Positions 47,802 to 48,214 of a stretch of 48,214 bases of DNA are shown in pieces (the stretch's first letter is position 1; each line of letters starts with the position of its first letter). Made by a program: the position numbers and the translations under genes. The notes beneath the pieces were generated by a model. That model had not been told where the DNA came from, did no database searches, and saw only the letters and a list, made by a program, of their open reading frames with translations. The DNA lies in NCBI GenBank assembly GCA_024684455.1, contig JAIKWU010000018.1, positions 1-48,214 of the forward strand, read 5' to 3'. This DNA comes from Bacteroidaceae bacterium (GTDB taxonomy: Bacteria; Bacteroidota; Bacteroidia; Bacteroidales; Bacteroidaceae).

Positions 47802-48214
47802 ATGATGAACATCAAAACCGTCGGAATTGCGAGCGACCACGCTGCCTTTCCTCTGAAGCAATTCGTGAAACAGTATCTCGAAGAAAAAGGTATTCCGTAC
47901 AAGGACTACGGCACCTACACCGAGGAGTCGTGCAACTATGCCACCTACGGCCACCTGCTGGCTGAGGGCGTGGAGAGCGGCGAAGTCTATCCTGGCATCG
48001 CCATGTGCGGCTCGGGCGAAGGCATCTCGATGACGCTGAACAAGCACCAGGGCATCCGTGCCGGTCTCTGCTGGATTCCCGAAATCGCACACCTCATCCG
48101 CCAGCACAACGACGCCAACGTGCTCGTCATGCCTGGCCGTTTCATCGACAACGACATGGCGCGCCGCATCATGGACGAGTTCTTCGCCACCGACTTCGAA
48201 GGCGGACGCCACCA
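47802..48214 (+). CDS. rpiB: RpiB/LacAB-family ribose-5-phosphate isomerase, 3' end outside window
   Basis: Interconverts ribose-5-phosphate and ribulose-5-phosphate in the pentose phosphate pathway. The visible 137 residues begin TVGIASDHAAFPLKQFVKQYL, with the family's SDHAA motif, YKDYGTYTEESCNYATYG, GIAMCGSGEGISMTLNKHQGIRAGL (the cysteine base in MCGSGEG), and NDANVLVMPGRFID. Family length is about 145-155, so only the last residues are missing at the window edge. Two adjacent ATG codons (47802, 47805) could be the start. It follows the glycosyltransferase-like gene by 34 bases with no clear promoter. Confidence 0.93.
   Translation, partial: MMNIKTVGIASDHAAFPLKQFVKQYLEEKGIPYKDYGTYTEESCNYATYGHLLAEGVESGEVYPGIAMCGSGEGISMTLNKHQGIRAGLCWIPEIAHLIRQHNDANVLVMPGRFIDNDMARRIMDEFFATDFEGGRH

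Overview
The window looks like a chromosomal segment of a Bacteroidales bacterium, most likely Prevotellaceae or a close relative. The evidence is the Bacteroidetes-type promoter (TTTG, about 20 bases, TAnnTTTG) before many genes, a fused lpxC-fabZ gene, the order tig-clpP-clpX-recQ, AddAB-like recombination genes, and secreted proteins ending in a short type IX-secretion-like tail. No ribosomal RNA, tRNA, complete insertion sequence, prophage or CRISPR array was seen. Species cannot be named from sequence alone.

Layout. 1-2922 (minus): the 5' part of a rhamnulokinase gene and a CotH-kinase-family surface protein. 2929-8549 (minus): recQ, clpX, clpP and tig, the proteostasis cluster plus a helicase. 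8586-8643: a symmetric divergent promoter. 8644-11504: a thioredoxin-fold lipoprotein without CXXC, a mannose-1-phosphate guanylyltransferase and a free-methionine-sulfoxide reductase. 11808-11991: a 6S-like RNA. 12053-18138: a membrane protein, then (minus) miaA, a pRiA4b ORF-3-like gene, lpxA, lpxC-fabZ and lpxD, so lipid A synthesis is linked to a tRNA modification gene. 18517-25879 (plus): a GH128-like secreted glucanase, ftsY, rimO, an HU-like protein, and a protein joining an HU-like domain, a membrane segment and LysM. 26025-29090: an HHH protein and a three-gene cassette for an amino-deoxy sugar (cupin ketoisomerase, FemAB-like acyltransferase, DegT aminotransferase). 29115-31892 (minus): a thioredoxin-esterase fusion and rarA. 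32032-38266 (plus): AddA-like and AddB-like helicase/nuclease genes. 38348-45283 (plus): a CDP-alcohol phosphatidyltransferase, a CorA transporter and a large GH2 beta-galactosidase. 45284-46588: a gene-free stretch full of repeats. 46589-48214: a glycosyltransferase-like gene and rpiB (cut by the window end).

The most unusual content lies in repeats rather than genes. (1) Four intergenic arrays of four or five near-palindromic units with core AAGCACTTGG, spaced exactly 22 bases apart in every array. (2) A 103-124 base C/G-rich palindromic element, whole or half, that sits between genes of the lpx operon, supplies the start codon region of miaA, and lies in frame inside miaA, the HU-LysM gene and the glycosyltransferase gene. 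(3) A GGGACGACCC hairpin repeat, one copy of which separates miaA from a duplicated miaA 3' end. (4) An approximately 82-base cassette with outward-facing promoter boxes at both ends, found before the glucanase, ftsY and corA genes. Together they suggest a genome colonised by small non-autonomous palindromic elements that shape promoters, transcript ends and protein sequence.
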